Below, piece by piece: positions 1 through 7,902 of a stretch of 64,000 nucleotides of DNA (position 1 is the first letter of the stretch; the number at the start of each line of letters is the position of its first letter). Below the pieces are notes generated by a model. The model was not told the DNA's origin and did not search any database. It saw nothing but the letters and a program-made list of their open reading frames with translations. The position numbers were made by a program, and so were the translations under genes. Source of the stretch: M55B127 sp034521955 (GTDB lineage: Bacteria > Bacillota > Halanaerobiia > Halanaerobiales > M55B127); assembly GCA_034521955.1 (NCBI GenBank), contig JAXHLT010000001.1:489550-553549 (forward strand), in the 5' to 3' direction.

Positions 1-46
1 AGGAACCTGCTGGACCACTCCCAACTATTATAACATCTGCATCCAT
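1..46 (-). CDS. FAD/NAD(P)-binding oxidoreductase, N-terminal fragment cut by the window edge
   Basis: Only the first 15 residues are inside the window, but they are diagnostic: a start Met, a short beta strand and the dinucleotide-binding GxGxxG motif (VGSGPAG) of an FAD- or NAD(P)-dependent oxidoreductase. The ATG follows the stop of the patatin gene by one base, with GGTGAAT just upstream as ribosome-binding site, so it is the next gene of the same minus-strand operon. The subfamily (geranylgeranyl-reductase-like, thioredoxin-reductase-like or other) cannot be decided from this stub. Confidence 0.7.
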   Translation of the reverse strand, partial: MDADVIIVGSGPAGS

Positions 47-47
47 A

Positions 48-959
48 TCAATTCACCAACTTTTTGCCGTAATTGATTCTTACTTTATCGCGGTTTTTTA
101 TTGTTTCATACCAATTCTTAAAATTATCAATATCACTTAATGTTTCACAATAACCCCGTTTATACAAATTTCTTAAGTTTTCTTGATCTTGTTCTAATCT
201 ATTTATTTCAACCTTGTTTTGGGGTCTAAAGACAAACACTTTCCCTTCTCTTTCTAATTTATTAATATATTCCAAACGTTGATTATAATGTTTATGACGC
301 TGTTTTAATTTTTTAACTACTTTTGGATATTTTCTTAATAATAATTCAAAAATTAAATTTGTTTTTGGTTTTGACTTTCTAAAATTTTTTTCTCTAGTTA
401 AGACCAGTACATTATTTCTATAACCATCATCAATAGCTTTTTTGATAGGTATTGGGTCAGCTATACCACCATCAAGATATTTGTTGTCTTTAACTTTAAC
501 TGGCTTTGAAATCAAAGGCAAACTGCTAGAAGCCCTTAGTATCTTATTTACAAAAAATTCTGGATTATAATTTTTTTTAGAAATATATTCTGCTTTTCCC
601 TTATTACAATCAGTTAAGACAACCTTAAAAGTGGTCGGTAACTCATAAAACACATTATAGGCAAAAGGGTCAATCTTTTGGGGAAGTGTATCAAAAATAA
701 AATCCATTCCAAAATAACTCTTATCTTTCAAAAAATTATTTATGCCCATATACCTATTGTCCTGCGAATGATCAATAAATATTCTTTTGCTGCGACCAAA
801 TTGACGAGCCACAAAATTAGCACCGTTGTTTGCTCCCGCAGAAACACCTATAACATAGGGAAACACCAAGTTTTTTGCTAGAAACACGTCCAGAACTCCA
901 GCGGTATAAGCACCTCTCATTCCTCCACCTTCAAGGACCAAACCAATATCTTTTAAAAT
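48..959 (-). CDS. Patatin-like phospholipase
   Basis: A serine lipid acyl hydrolase of the patatin/RssA family, about 300 residues. The sequence shows the oxyanion loop (GGGMRG), the nucleophile elbow (GVSAG, catalytic Ser) and the DGG motif with the catalytic Asp (LDGGIADPIP) near residue 180. The reading frame stays open upstream to 1019, but that part overlaps the coding tail of the previous gene. A strong AGGAGGTGG at 965-973 lies too close to GTG codons and is ideally placed for an ATT codon at 957-959, giving a protein that starts (M)LKDIGLVLEGGG. An ATT start is rare; GTG 968 or the upstream ATG at 1019 are alternatives. It sits at the distal end of the ars operon; its role there is unknown. 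Confidence 0.85.
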   Translation of the reverse strand: MLKDIGLVLEGGGMRGAYTAGVLDVFLAKNLVFPYVIGVSAGANNGANFVARQFGRSKRIFIDHSQDNRYMGINNFLKDKSYFGMDFIFDTLPQKIDPFAYNVFYELPTTFKVVLTDCNKGKAEYISKKNYNPEFFVNKILRASSSLPLISKPVKVKDNKYLDGGIADPIPIKKAIDDGYRNNVLVLTREKNFRKSKPKTNLIFELLLRKYPKVVKKLKQRHKHYNQRLEYINKLEREGKVFVFRPQNKVEINRLEQDQENLRNLYKRGYCETLSDIDNFKNWYETIKNRDKVRINYGKKLVN

Positions 960-993
960 AAATACCACCTCCTGAATTAGAGATGAATATTTT

Positions 994-1365
994 TTAACAG
1001 CAGCCTCCACCACCAACATATTTTTGGAGGTCCATATTCATCAACTCAGATAACTTTAAAAAACTTTGCTTACATACTGCAGCTGCCTTATTATTAACTT
1101 TATAATATTTTTTTATAGTTTTATTCTGATTCAGTTCTGTCCTAATTTGGCGTAATTTTTGCAAATCTTTTTGCTCCAATTCTCCCTTAGCTTGTTTTTG
1201 CTGACAAGTCTTTTGTATTTCTGTGAATTTGTTTAGTAATTTTTGTGCTTCTTCATCAGAATCCAATTTCTTAGCAATTTTCTCCAGACTCTGAAAGGGT
1301 TCTGTTTTTTTAAGTTTATTGGCAAATTCTTTAGCGATTATTTTTTTTGCAATCAATTTATTCAC
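994..1365 (-). CDS. YlbF/YmcA-like helical protein with C-terminal GGGGCC tail
   Basis: A small, highly charged, all-helical protein of about 120 residues resembling the Com_YlbF (YlbF/YmcA) family: two long helices of the LAxxLxxTexxQxLexxxxK type. Its last six residues are four glycines and two adjacent cysteines, a flexible tail carrying a vicinal dithiol. A second gene of the same kind lies 250 bases upstream and both follow the two ArsA genes. Start: GTG at 1365 overlaps the AhpD-like gene by eight bases; TTG at 1356 lies at better distance from GGGAGTGA. Known: YlbF/YmcA/YaaT of Bacillus form a complex carrying Fe-S clusters. Inferred: the tail binds As(III)/Sb(III), or alternatively an Fe-S cluster. 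Confidence 0.8.
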   Translation of the reverse strand: MNKLIAKKIIAKEFANKLKKTEPFQSLEKIAKKLDSDEEAQKLLNKFTEIQKTCQQKQAKGELEQKDLQKLRQIRTELNQNKTIKKYYKVNNKAAAVCKQSFLKLSELMNMDLQKYVGGGGCC

Positions 1366-1579
1366 TCCCTACCATCTTTTCAATTAATTCTCTCATATGC
1401 TTATCCGGTTGTTTTTTAACAGCTGATGCCATCTTAACAGCCGCTTCGATCTCTTCATTCATTACATCTAATTTTTTTAACTGTTTATAATGATATTTAA
1501 AGCAAGGTAAACAGTTTGCAGCTACACTGGCACCCAATGCTACCAGTTCTTTCGTTTTCTTATCCAGTATTTCATTCAT
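1358..1579 (-). CDS. AhpD-like carboxymuconolactone decarboxylase family protein
   Basis: A 73-residue single-domain protein of the CMD/AhpD fold. The signature is visible: CLPC (Cys23, Cys26) followed by His30, the redox CxxC-x3-H of AhpD-type thiol peroxidase partners, then the EEIEAAVKMA helix. Family members reduce peroxides or act as thiol-disulfide relays. It lies between the two GGCC-tailed YlbF-like genes and overlaps the downstream one, so the three are translationally linked. In an arsenic operon a dithiol relay could keep the cysteine tails or the ArsA thiols reduced; that role is inference. Confidence 0.85.
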   Translation of the reverse strand: MNEILDKKTKELVALGASVAANCLPCFKYHYKQLKKLDVMNEEIEAAVKMASAVKKQPDKHMRELIEKMVGSE

Positions 1580-1616
1580 TTCAAAATACCCCTTTCAATT
1601 TATAATAAAATTATAG

Positions 1617-1979
1617 CTAACAACAGCCGCCTCCCAAACTTCCCAAAAAGTCGAATTCAAGTTCATTTCCAATTTCTACAAACAATTCTTCCAAGTATTT
1701 CTCCCAAGCTTCTTCTGCCTTTAGATAAGCACTGACTGTTTTATTATCATTAATCTTTTCTTTTAGCTGTTCCAGTTGATTATCATCAGAAAAATTAATA
1801 CCACCCATCATGGCTATCATATTTGTTTTTTCCTGATAATCTTTTAATAATTTCCTGTCATCAGGATTTTTATTTATCTTTTTCTTTAAACTTTCTAATT
1901 CTTGATATTTTTTAGTCTTAACTAACTTTTCAGCTAATACATTACTGGCTTCAGTTATTACTGTCTTATCTTCTGTCAT
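1617..1979 (-). CDS. YlbF/YmcA-like helical protein with C-terminal GGGCC tail
   Basis: A 120-residue paralogue of the gene at 994-1365: Com_YlbF-like helices (LAEKLVKTKKYQELE in the first), acidic C-terminal half, and a terminal LGGGCC with two adjacent cysteines as the last residues. It has no other cysteine, so the tail is its only thiol site. The ATG overlaps the stop of the upstream arsA copy by four bases (ATGA), implying translational coupling with the arsenite ATPase. No function is established for this type of protein; an arsenite or antimonite carrier for ArsA, or an Fe-S carrying regulator like the Bacillus Ric proteins, are the two options considered. Confidence 0.82.
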   Translation of the reverse strand: MTEDKTVITEASNVLAEKLVKTKKYQELESLKKKINKNPDDRKLLKDYQEKTNMIAMMGGINFSDDNQLEQLKEKINDNKTVSAYLKAEEAWEKYLEELFVEIGNELEFDFLGSLGGGCC

Positions 1980-2899
1980 TTTGTTGCCTCCTCAGTTAGT
2001 TCTATTTTTTCTTCCCACAATAAATTACCCGCTTCTTTAAGGTGAGTTAGACCTTTTATTTCCTGGTCCAATAAAGGTAAAGTAACAAGTGGAGCAGTAA
2101 ATAATTCTTTCGCTCTGGAAAGATGTTTTTGCTGTAGATTATAGCGCTTTTCAAAAAAGTCAGTAGTACAGTATTCTTTTAATAAAATCTGGTTAGCAAC
2201 CACCAAACTGGTATTGATTCCTGCCTCTTTTAGATCCTGGCTAGCTCGATGAGCTTCCATAATTGGAGTGTTCTCTGGATATATAACAAAAATAAAGGAA
2301 GCTATCTCGGGATTACGCAGTAAAGATATTACCTCTTTGTAGCGTTTTCCTTGCTCATCTTCTTCACCTTCCTGTAACTGATTGGCAACCATCAGTTCAA
2401 CCTGTTGATCCCAGTCCATAGGTAGTTCTAACAGACGCAGAGTATGACCAGTAGGAGCTGTATCAAAAATTATGATTTCATAGGAATCATCAAGTACAAA
2501 AGATACAAACTTTTCAAAGGAAGCCATTTCTTCTGTACAGGGTGAATTTAACTCTTCTTTAATTGCTTTTATCATTTCTTCATCATATTTTTCTTCAGCC
2601 TCACTCAGGACACGTTCTTTGTAATCCTTAACTGCTTGTTTTTGATCTACCCGAGCTACAAAAAGATTTTCTTCCCCGCTTAATGCCTGTGGAGTATCTG
2701 TTACTTTTCGTGAAAACATCTGACTTAGATGGTCAGCAGGGTCAGTTGTTACAAGTAGTGTTTTATAGCCCTGTTGTGCTAACCAGTAGGCAGTTGCAGA
2801 AGAAGCTACTGTTTTACCTACTCCACCTTTCCCTGTAAAAAATAATACACGCTTGTCTTGAGCGGAATTTGGTTTTATTATTTTATCTATATCTTTCAT
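1976..2899 (-). CDS. arsA: Arsenite-stimulated pump ATPase ArsA, half-size, second copy
   Basis: A cytoplasmic P-loop ATPase of the ArsA/GET3 family that energises arsenite export. P-loop GKGGVGKT at residues 23-30, A-loop TTDPADH, metal-site Cys121 in NSPCTEE, and the family signature DTAPTGHT at about 146-153; a further Cys occurs near residue 240 (EYCTTDFF). At 307 residues it is one half of the E. coli ArsA, which fuses two such halves. Compared with the copy upstream it lacks the central Cys (TCMGP segment), so the two halves are not equivalent. Two bases separate it from the upstream arsA, and it overlaps the next gene, so co-translation and a heterodimer are likely. Confidence 0.93.
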   Translation of the reverse strand: MKDIDKIIKPNSAQDKRVLFFTGKGGVGKTVASSATAYWLAQQGYKTLLVTTDPADHLSQMFSRKVTDTPQALSGEENLFVARVDQKQAVKDYKERVLSEAEEKYDEEMIKAIKEELNSPCTEEMASFEKFVSFVLDDSYEIIIFDTAPTGHTLRLLELPMDWDQQVELMVANQLQEGEEDEQGKRYKEVISLLRNPEIASFIFVIYPENTPIMEAHRASQDLKEAGINTSLVVANQILLKEYCTTDFFEKRYNLQQKHLSRAKELFTAPLVTLPLLDQEIKGLTHLKEAGNLLWEEKIELTEEATK

Positions 2900-2901
2900 T
2901 A

Positions 2902-3792
2902 TTACACATAAGCCTCCTTTTTATTCTCATATAGGGACTGTCCAACATCTTCTAAAGTTTCTATTCCCTTAATCTCATCTGAGAGTAATTCCATATATAA
3001 TTTATCTATCATAAATTTTTCCTTAATTTTTTTAAGATGTTTATCCTGCATCTCTTTGCGTTTGGCAAAAAATGGATGCTTGCATTCTTCCGGAGGTAGT
3101 ATTCCATTAACAATCAAAAGAGCAGGCTCAATTCCTATTTTACTTAATTCATTTGCTGAACGTTCTGCTTCTGAAATAGGGGTTTCTTCAGGCTGAACTA
3201 CAAAAACAAATCCCGTTTTACTTTGATTTCTTAATAGGGTAGTGGCTCGATCATATTTTTCTTTTGAAGATTGGATCGCCTCAACTGGACCCATACAAGT
3301 CTGGCCTCCCCCTTTAGCACTTTCTTCAATGTGTTTACTCCAATCTACAGGCAGTTCCAATAAACGGATTGTATGACCAGTTGGAGCAGTATCAAAGACA
3401 ATTAAATCATAATCATTTTCTCCCATAAAATCCACAAAACGATCAAAAGCTGCAATTTCTGTAGTACAAGGAGAATTAAATTGTTCTTCAACTACTTTAA
3501 TGACACTTTCAGGCATAACCTCCCTCATCGGTCCTATAATTCTTTCTCGATATTCCTCAGTAGCGCGATCAGGATCTATCTCCATAGCAAACAAATTGGA
3601 AATACCATTGATCATTGTTTCCTGATGTCCAATCTTTTGTTGAAAGACATCAGAAAGATTAGATGCTGGATCAGTCGTTACTATTAATGTTTTTTTACCG
3701 GCTCGGGCTTGATAAACCGCAGTGGCTGCAGCCATTGAAGTTTTACCTACGCCACCTTTGCCAGAAAAAAATATATATTGTTTATTATCCAT
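2902..3792 (-). CDS. arsA: Arsenite-stimulated pump ATPase ArsA, half-size, first copy
   Basis: ArsA/GET3 family ATPase of 296 residues. P-loop GKGGVGKT at 11-18, TTDPASN loop at about 39-45, Cys109 in NSPCTTE, DTAPTGHT at 134-141, Cys166 in the TCMGP segment and Cys237. Cys109, Cys166 and Cys237 correspond in position to the three thiols that bind As(III) in E. coli ArsA (Cys113, Cys172, Cys422 region). It follows arsD and precedes a second half-ArsA lacking the middle Cys. Works with Acr3, which is encoded about 2.4 kb upstream. The start ATG is preceded by AAGGAATGAT. Confidence 0.95.
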   Translation of the reverse strand: MDNKQYIFFSGKGGVGKTSMAAATAVYQARAGKKTLIVTTDPASNLSDVFQQKIGHQETMINGISNLFAMEIDPDRATEEYRERIIGPMREVMPESVIKVVEEQFNSPCTTEIAAFDRFVDFMGENDYDLIVFDTAPTGHTIRLLELPVDWSKHIEESAKGGGQTCMGPVEAIQSSKEKYDRATTLLRNQSKTGFVFVVQPEETPISEAERSANELSKIGIEPALLIVNGILPPEECKHPFFAKRKEMQDKHLKKIKEKFMIDKLYMELLSDEIKGIETLEDVGQSLYENKKEAYV

Positions 3793-3812
3793 AAATTATC
3801 ATTCCTTTTTTA

Positions 3813-4115
3813 TTATTTTATATTAATATATTTCTCCAGTTCTTTTCGTCCTGGATAATTCTTTTGTTTTATAATATCTCCATCTAATACAGTAACCGGT
3901 AGAATATCCACTCCCTCTTTCTGTAACAAAGCTGCAACCTCTTTCTGTTCCATAAATTTATTAGGTTGTTGATTAATCAAATATCTTTTAACTTCAATTC
4001 CCTTATCTTTTAATTCCAGTATTAAATCATTGACATCCATTAATTTTTCATCAACATCAGGACCGCAGAGTCCACTGGAGCAACACATCGGTGGGTCATA
4101 AATTTCCATTAGCAT
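3813..4115 (-). CDS. arsD: ArsD arsenic metallochaperone
   Basis: A 100-residue thioredoxin-fold protein that delivers As(III) to ArsA. The N-terminus has the family hallmark DPPMCCSSGLCGPDVD, with Cys11, Cys12 and Cys17 matching the three As(III)-binding cysteines of ArsD (Cys12, Cys13, Cys18 in E. coli). The rest follows the family pattern, including DILPVTVLDG near residue 75. It is immediately upstream of the arsA pair. GGTGAT lies eight to nine bases before the ATG. Confidence 0.95.
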   Translation of the reverse strand: MLMEIYDPPMCCSSGLCGPDVDEKLMDVNDLILELKDKGIEVKRYLINQQPNKFMEQKEVAALLQKEGVDILPVTVLDGDIIKQKNYPGRKELEKYINIK

Positions 4116-4186
4116 AAATTATCACCTGCTTTCCTTGTATGAGTATATTCGTTTTTAATCATATAATAGTTAAAAACTCAACTCCT

Positions 4187-4393
4187 TTATTTATCCATCA
4201 TATTTTTCATCATACCCATCATTTGACTCATATCCATATTCTCATCCATCATACCTTTACATTCAGACATCATTTCCTGCATTTTTTGAGGGTTATTTAT
4301 AATAATTTTACAGACATCTGGCATAATTTTTTTTGCAAAATCTAATTTTTCATCCTCAGAAAGTTTTTCGAATTCTTTCTTTAATTCTTTCAT
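4187..4393 (-). CDS. Methionine-rich small protein of the ars operon, unknown function
   Basis: A 68-residue acidic protein, not recognised as a named family. The first half is helical and lysine/glutamate rich; the second half is packed with methionines (EMMSECKGMMDENMDMSQMM...), about a dozen Met in 35 residues, plus Cys28 and Cys45. A good AGGAGG lies before the ATG. It sits between the decayed radical SAM gene and arsD. Thioether-rich segments of this kind occur in soft-metal binding proteins, so a Cu(I)/As(III)-related buffering role is conceivable, but this is inference. An overlapping plus-strand frame is its shadow. Confidence 0.65.
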   Translation of the reverse strand: MKELKKEFEKLSEDEKLDFAKKIMPDVCKIIINNPQKMQEMMSECKGMMDENMDMSQMMGMMKNMMDK

Positions 4394-4465
4394 TTATTAT
4401 TACCTCCTCACCTGAATAATAGAAATGATTATCAGAAGCCTTTTTTAGCTTTTCCACTTTTTGCT

Positions 4466-5053
4466 TTATTTATTATTATCCCTTTTTTTCATAATTGGTC
4501 TGGATCTCTGATGCCATCTGGCTGCAAGTTGATCAAGACCATTGGCAAGTTCTCCTTCCAGTACGGCCTCTGCCCCAGGTTGAGTTGGATAGGCTCCACT
4601 TTCAAGCACCATCTCCCTTAAAGCTTAAGAATTATCTATAATCGGACACGGTGCCATTACAGTTTAAGTTACAATTGCTAGTTGGAACAATCAGTATTGT
4701 CTAAGATACATCACCACCAATTTTTTCATCTTTTTTATACTGGTAGGGAATCCATAGTAGTCCTGCATTAATAAAGAAATTTATAAATAGTACCTCTTTA
4801 TAACTCTCTGCTATTTGATTATATTTTTTTAGATATTGTCTAATAGCTGGTTGCTTTTGATAAACTTTTTTAATTTTTCTATATGCTGATGGTGTGCATC
4901 TGTTACAGCTGTTTTATCCATCAAATTCAGGATCTTTATGAAATTTCTTTCTGGGTCTTTTTCTAGATAAGTAAGCGCCTGCTTAAATATTTTTTCAGCC
5001 GCAAATTTCTTCACAAATTTTAAATTAATACTCATTTTAACAATTTTTTTCAT
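4466..5053 (-). pseudogene. Radical SAM protein, decayed by deletion, frameshifts and nonsense codons
   Basis: Pieces of one radical SAM family gene survive in order on the minus strand. 5053-4829: N-terminal helical domain (KQALTYLEKDPERN...), ended by a frameshift. Then, in another frame, FINFFINAGLLWIPYQYKKD, followed by an in-frame TAG at the place where the family has a Trp, then ILIVPTSNCNLNCNG, the start of the CxxxCxxC cluster loop. Directly after it the frame jumps to the C-terminal part (PCPIID, in-frame TAA, REMVLESGAYPTQPG, then GELANGLDQLAARW) and stops at 4466. The whole SAM barrel between the cluster loop and PCPIID, several hundred bases, is missing. The family assignment rests on remembered family wording, not a search. 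Confidence 0.75.
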
Positions 5054-5116
5054 TTATTCTGTTTTTATTAACCAATTTGGAACTGGCAGTAAAATGAATG
5101 ATGATAAATCAAATTA

Positions 5117-5980
5117 TTATTCTGATTTGTTACATGGAACAAGCATTACAGGTACGGGGGATTCTCTTGTTACACGATCGGCAGTACTACCAATTAGTAA
5201 TCCTTTTAAATAACCAGTTCCCCTTTTGCTCATAATAATCAAACCTGCATCTTTTTCCTCTGCAACTTCAATAATATTATGTGAAGCTGCTCCATCTCTA
5301 ACTTCTATACTGATTTGATTGCTAATATTATTTTCTTTTAATTCTTTACTAATATCTTTTAATTTATTTCTAGCTTTTTCTTTTTTAGCGTCTAACTCTT
5401 CCAGATCTTCACTACTTTCAATTATTGAAACCAGAATAATCTCTTCTGAAGTATAATGCATCTTTTTTACCATATCCAGAACTTCTTGTGCACAGTCAGA
5501 AAAATCAATAGGGAGTAAAACTCGGTCAAATTTATTTTCGCAAGCTATCTGACAGTCATCTCTATCAATATTCTTATATTTTTCTACAAGAACAGGTATA
5601 TTGCTTTTTCTAACTACATTATATGTTGTGCTCCCCAGAAATATCTGTTTAACTACTCCCCTGCCGTGTGAAGCAATTAATATCAACTGACAATTCTCTT
5701 CCTGGGCTATATTCATAATTTCATCATGAGGGTGACCAATTTCCACTCTAACTGATGCATCTAATCCCATTTTTTCTACTTTCTTTTTTACATCTGCAAG
5801 TTTTTCTTCATAATTTTTCTTTAATTCAATTACACTACCAGCACTTTTCCTGTAGTTTATAACATGAACCAACAAGACTTCCTCAATTCCAGTTTTCTTT
5901 AATTCTAAAAGACACTCCGATAACATTTCAGCTGTCTTCGAAAAATCTGTTGCTAGTAAAACTTTACCGTTTTTAAACAT
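5117..5980 (-). CDS. Tandem universal stress protein (UspA-UspA)
   Basis: A 287-residue cytoplasmic protein with two UspA domains. Domain 1 begins KVLLATDFSKTAEM and ends with the ATP-binding loop GSTTYNVVRKSNIPVLV; domain 2 begins RVLLPIDFSDCAQEV and ends with GSTADRVTRESPVPVMLV. Both keep the G-x2-G-x9-G-S/T type nucleotide loop (ASHGRG, SKRGTG). It lies between acr3 and the ars accessory genes, in the same direction, and may be a stress module captured in the island. The approximately 240 bases upstream (5981-6221) show no convincing gene. Confidence 0.92.
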   Translation of the reverse strand: MFKNGKVLLATDFSKTAEMLSECLLELKKTGIEEVLLVHVINYRKSAGSVIELKKNYEEKLADVKKKVEKMGLDASVRVEIGHPHDEIMNIAQEENCQLILIASHGRGVVKQIFLGSTTYNVVRKSNIPVLVEKYKNIDRDDCQIACENKFDRVLLPIDFSDCAQEVLDMVKKMHYTSEEIILVSIIESSEDLEELDAKKEKARNKLKDISKELKENNISNQISIEVRDGAASHNIIEVAEEKDAGLIIMSKRGTGYLKGLLIGSTADRVTRESPVPVMLVPCNKSE

Positions 5981-6221
5981 AATTTCCCCCTTTTAAAATT
6001 GTCATATTAACTTAACTTTTTTTATATTATTCCTTTAAATCCTATTTAACAGTGATTCTGGTTGTGAACTTGTATCTCACCCATATTTTGAAAATATTTT
6101 ATTTAGCAATAGCAAAAAGTAAAAATAGAATAACTAACAACAAAATTAGTGCACTAAATTTAGAAAAATATTATTTGTTATTATAAGTTATATCTTCTTC
6201 ACCATTTTTTTTAATAACTTC

Positions 6222-7298
6222 TTACTTTTTTAATTTGTCTGGAAACCAATGTTTTGTATTATTTGCGATCTTAACTAATCCTAACATTACAGGTACTTCT
6301 ACTAAGACCCCGACAACTGTAGCTAATGCAGCTCCAGATCCGATACCGAAGATTGAAATTGCAGTAGCAACTGCTAATTCAAAGAAGTTACTTGCACCAA
6401 TCATACCTGCAGGTGCTGCAACTGAATGTTCAATTTTCCAAAATTTAGCCCAACCGTAGGCCAAGAAAAAGATGAAAAAGGTCTGTATTGTTAATGGGAT
6501 TGCTATTAATAATATGTGTAAGGGATTATTAACTATTACATCTCCCTGGAATGAGAAAAGGATTATTAAAGTAGCTAATAAACCTATTATAGTAAAGTTA
6601 CTTAACTTTTCTAAAAATACATTCTCAAACCACTCTATACCTTTATTGCGTATTAAGTACTTTCTGGAAATATATCCTGCTGCTAAAGGTACTACTATAT
6701 ATAAAACAACTGATAATAAGATCGTATCCCAAGGAACTGTAAGTTGACTTAATCCAAGTAGGAACATAACCAGTGGAGCATAAGCAAAAATCAATACTAG
6801 GTCATTTACTGCTACCTGTATCAAAGTATATGCTGGATCTCCATCTGTTAAATAACTCCAAACAAATACCATCGCTGTACAGGGAGCTGAGCCTAATAAT
6901 ATTGCTCCAGCTACATACTGTAGACCTAAATCTGCTGGAATAAAATTCTTGAAAATCACTTGGATAAATAACCAAGCGAAAAAGAACATGGTAAATGGTT
7001 TAATAAGCCAGTTTGTAACAAGTGTAACTGTTAAACCCTTTGGTCTTTTCCCGGCATCAATAATACTATCAAAATTAATTTCAACCATCATGGGATAAAT
7101 CATAAACCAAATTAATATTGCAACCGGAATTGATACTTGTGCATATTCCCACTGACTTAAAGTGTTTGGGAATGCCGGCCAAAAACGACCAATTAATACA
7201 CCACCTACTATACAAAGTGCTACCCAAACTGTAAGATATTTTTCAAAAATACTTAATCCTTTATCTTCAGTTTGTTCTATTTGTTTTTCTGTACTCAA
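6222..7298 (-). CDS. acr3: Arsenite efflux permease Acr3
   Basis: An inner-membrane As(III)/H+ antiporter of the ACR3 (BASS-like) family with ten predicted membrane segments over 358 residues. The family motif GSAPCTAMVFVWS carries the essential Cys, followed by QVAVNDL and, near the C-terminus, IGASNFFELAVATAI. Start: the frame is open to a TTG at 7313, but GGAGG at 7307-7311 lies eight bases before TTG at 7296-7298, giving MSTEKQ, so that TTG is chosen. The arsR stop overlaps this leader, making arsR-acr3 one transcript. Confidence 0.96.
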   Translation of the reverse strand: MSTEKQIEQTEDKGLSIFEKYLTVWVALCIVGGVLIGRFWPAFPNTLSQWEYAQVSIPVAILIWFMIYPMMVEINFDSIIDAGKRPKGLTVTLVTNWLIKPFTMFFFAWLFIQVIFKNFIPADLGLQYVAGAILLGSAPCTAMVFVWSYLTDGDPAYTLIQVAVNDLVLIFAYAPLVMFLLGLSQLTVPWDTILLSVVLYIVVPLAAGYISRKYLIRNKGIEWFENVFLEKLSNFTIIGLLATLIILFSFQGDVIVNNPLHILLIAIPLTIQTFFIFFLAYGWAKFWKIEHSVAAPAGMIGASNFFELAVATAISIFGIGSGAALATVVGVLVEVPVMLGLVKIANNTKHWFPDKLKK

Positions 7299-7299
7299 T

Positions 7300-7680
7300 T
7301 TAATTACCTCCAATATTTTGTTTTGTGAAAATATTACTTTCGTCTAATTCTTCACAAGAAACTTGACTATCTGCATAGATTAATGCTTTTTTTTCATCTA
7401 TCTGACATATTTTAAGTTTTTTCAATTCATCTTTTATTAATTTTTCAAGAAAAGGAAATTTTAAAAAAATATCTTGGTTAATAAAATAATATACCCACTG
7501 TTCATTCTTTTCAAAATCAACCAGTCCAGCTGCTTTTAATTTTGCTAAATGCCTGGAAGCATTAGATTGATTAATGTCCATTATATTACGCAGTTCACAG
7601 ACACAGAATTTTTTTTGCTTGAGAAGATTTAATAATCTTAACCTATTTTCATGTCCTAACGCTTTTAATATATAAATCAA
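7300..7680 (-). CDS. arsR: ArsR-family metalloregulatory repressor
   Basis: A winged-helix repressor of about 126 residues. The metal-binding box on the recognition-adjacent helix is visible as FCVCEL (Cys26, Cys28), followed by the DNA-recognition helix INQSNASRHLAKLKAAGLV. The C-terminus has two more cysteines (KICQID, VSCEEL). It is the first gene of the arsenic island and has a consensus promoter upstream. The start is uncertain: TTG at 7680 is 15 or more bases from the only purine-rich run (GGGGGGTGA), while an in-frame ATT at 7692-7690 lies closer. Confidence 0.94.
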   Translation of the reverse strand: MIYILKALGHENRLRLLNLLKQKKFCVCELRNIMDINQSNASRHLAKLKAAGLVDFEKNEQWVYYFINQDIFLKFPFLEKLIKDELKKLKICQIDEKKALIYADSQVSCEELDESNIFTKQNIGGN

Positions 7681-7715
7681 ATTAGTATTAATAGTTCACC
7701 CCCCCTTTTTTTGCT

Positions 7716-7771
7716 TATATTAATATATTCGATTCTACTCATATTATAACGAAAATTTTTTTTGCTGTCAA
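7716..7771 (-). promoter_or_regulatory. ars promoter with adjacent palindromic operator
   Basis: On the minus strand TTGACA (7766-7771), a 17-base spacer and TATAAT (7743-7748) give a perfect sigma-A promoter about 65 bases before arsR. Just downstream of the -10, at 7716-7727, is the perfect 12-base palindrome TATATTAATATA, suitably placed for a dimeric ArsR to block transcription. Promoter seen; ArsR binding inferred. Confidence 0.85.
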
Positions 7772-7902
7772 TAAAAGCTTTCTTTTCGCCATAAAAGAAC
7801 ATGATAAACTTTAAATAAAGTTTATAAAAATTTATATTCTTTATCAAATTGCAGCCAGCTGGTGTTTCTTTTGATTATAATAATTCTCTGTAAAAAGTTT
7901 AT

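Noticed and set aside
4829..5053. A 74-residue intact small gene
   Set aside because: Its sequence continues, in another frame, into the radical SAM domain; it is the N-terminal part of a pseudogene.
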